This document shows positions 5,557 through 5,625 of a stretch of 5,625 bases of DNA, in pieces. Source of the DNA: DASPKW01 sp038244055 (GTDB taxonomy: Bacteria; Planctomycetota; Phycisphaerae; Tepidisphaerales; Tepidisphaeraceae); NCBI GenBank assembly GCA_038244055.1, contig JBBRTW010000463.1, positions 1 through 5,625 of the forward strand, written 5' to 3'. The first letter of the stretch is position 1. Every line of letters starts with the position of its first letter. The notes under the pieces are model-generated. The model was not told the DNA's origin. It saw only the letters and a program-made list of their open reading frames with translations, and ran no database searches. Made by a program: the position numbers and the translations under genes.

Positions 5557-5625
5557 ATGCACAACGCCATTCACCCATTTCCCCCCTCGGCCATTGCTTC
5601 GCCGCTCGCGATTGCTTCGCCATTC
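5557..5625 (+). CDS. Start of an unidentified gene, 3'-partial
   Basis: Only 23 codons are visible: MHNAIHPFPPSAIASPLAIASPF. The frame is open to the window edge and follows a near-ideal Shine-Dalgarno sequence. The visible N-terminus is rich in Pro, Ala and Ser, has no basic residues after Met and is not a typical signal peptide. A short in-frame duplication (AIASPLAIASPF) is present. I cannot name it. If the frame closes soon after the edge, it may not be a gene. Confidence 0.5.
   Translation, partial: MHNAIHPFPPSAIASPLAIASPF
5593..5621 (+). repeat. Short direct repeat ATTGCTTCGCC
   Basis: ATTGCTTCGCC occurs at 5593-5603 and again at 5611-5621, an 18-base period that keeps the frame and encodes IASP twice. 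It may be the beginning of a longer tandem array running past the window. Confidence 0.6.

Noticed and set aside
5304..5570. Minus-strand frames of 88-98 codons across the tandem repeat
   Set aside because: Their repetitive Arg/Gly/Trp product comes from reading the 20-base array in shifting frames; no start signal or domain supports them.

Overview
The window looks like a chromosomal stretch from a GC-rich member of the Planctomycetota. This rests on content and style: a large DUF2961-type protein, a DUF3494 (ice-binding-like) secreted protein ending in a PEP-CTERM-like VPLPP anchor, and a protein opening with a LEPR-XLL-like motif (VIEAMECRTMLSV), which is characteristic of planctomycete surface and secreted proteins. 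All genes that I can support lie on the + strand.

Layout. (1) Positions 2-2113 hold the 3' part of a DUF2961 / GH172-like gene whose start lies before the window. (2) Positions 2114-2563 are a roughly 450-base intergenic stretch. Its downstream half is dense in inverted repeats (2347-2395, 2421-2456, 2503-2515, 2526-2542) and runs directly into a strong ribosome-binding site. (3) Positions 2564-3436 encode a 290-residue DUF3494 protein with a signal peptide, a Gly-Gly-Thr repeat linker and a C-terminal membrane anchor. (4) Positions 3437-4219 carry no convincing gene. The first part is GC-rich and holds several inverted repeats. Base composition falls noticeably from about 3950-4000 onward. 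(5) Positions 4220-5311 encode a 363-residue LEPR-XLL-type protein with two copies of a DL..LG...G.LP domain. It ends where a sequence resembling the end of a mobile element begins (about 5277), so it is probably truncated. (6) Positions 5312-5556 contain four tandem copies of a 20-base unit. (7) A new reading frame with a strong Shine-Dalgarno sequence opens at 5557 and leaves the window.

The genes do not form an obvious operon or pathway. Each is separated from the next by hundreds of bases, and composition differs between them (genes 1 and 2 GC-rich with C/G-ending codons, gene 3 nearer balanced). What they share is the cell envelope or exterior as likely destination. I see no CRISPR array, defence system, tRNA, rRNA or intact transposase. 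I did not find a clear undescribed system. The best leads are the structured leader of the DUF3494 gene, the divergent GH172-like active-site region, and the apparent truncation of the LEPR-XLL gene by a mobile-element end.
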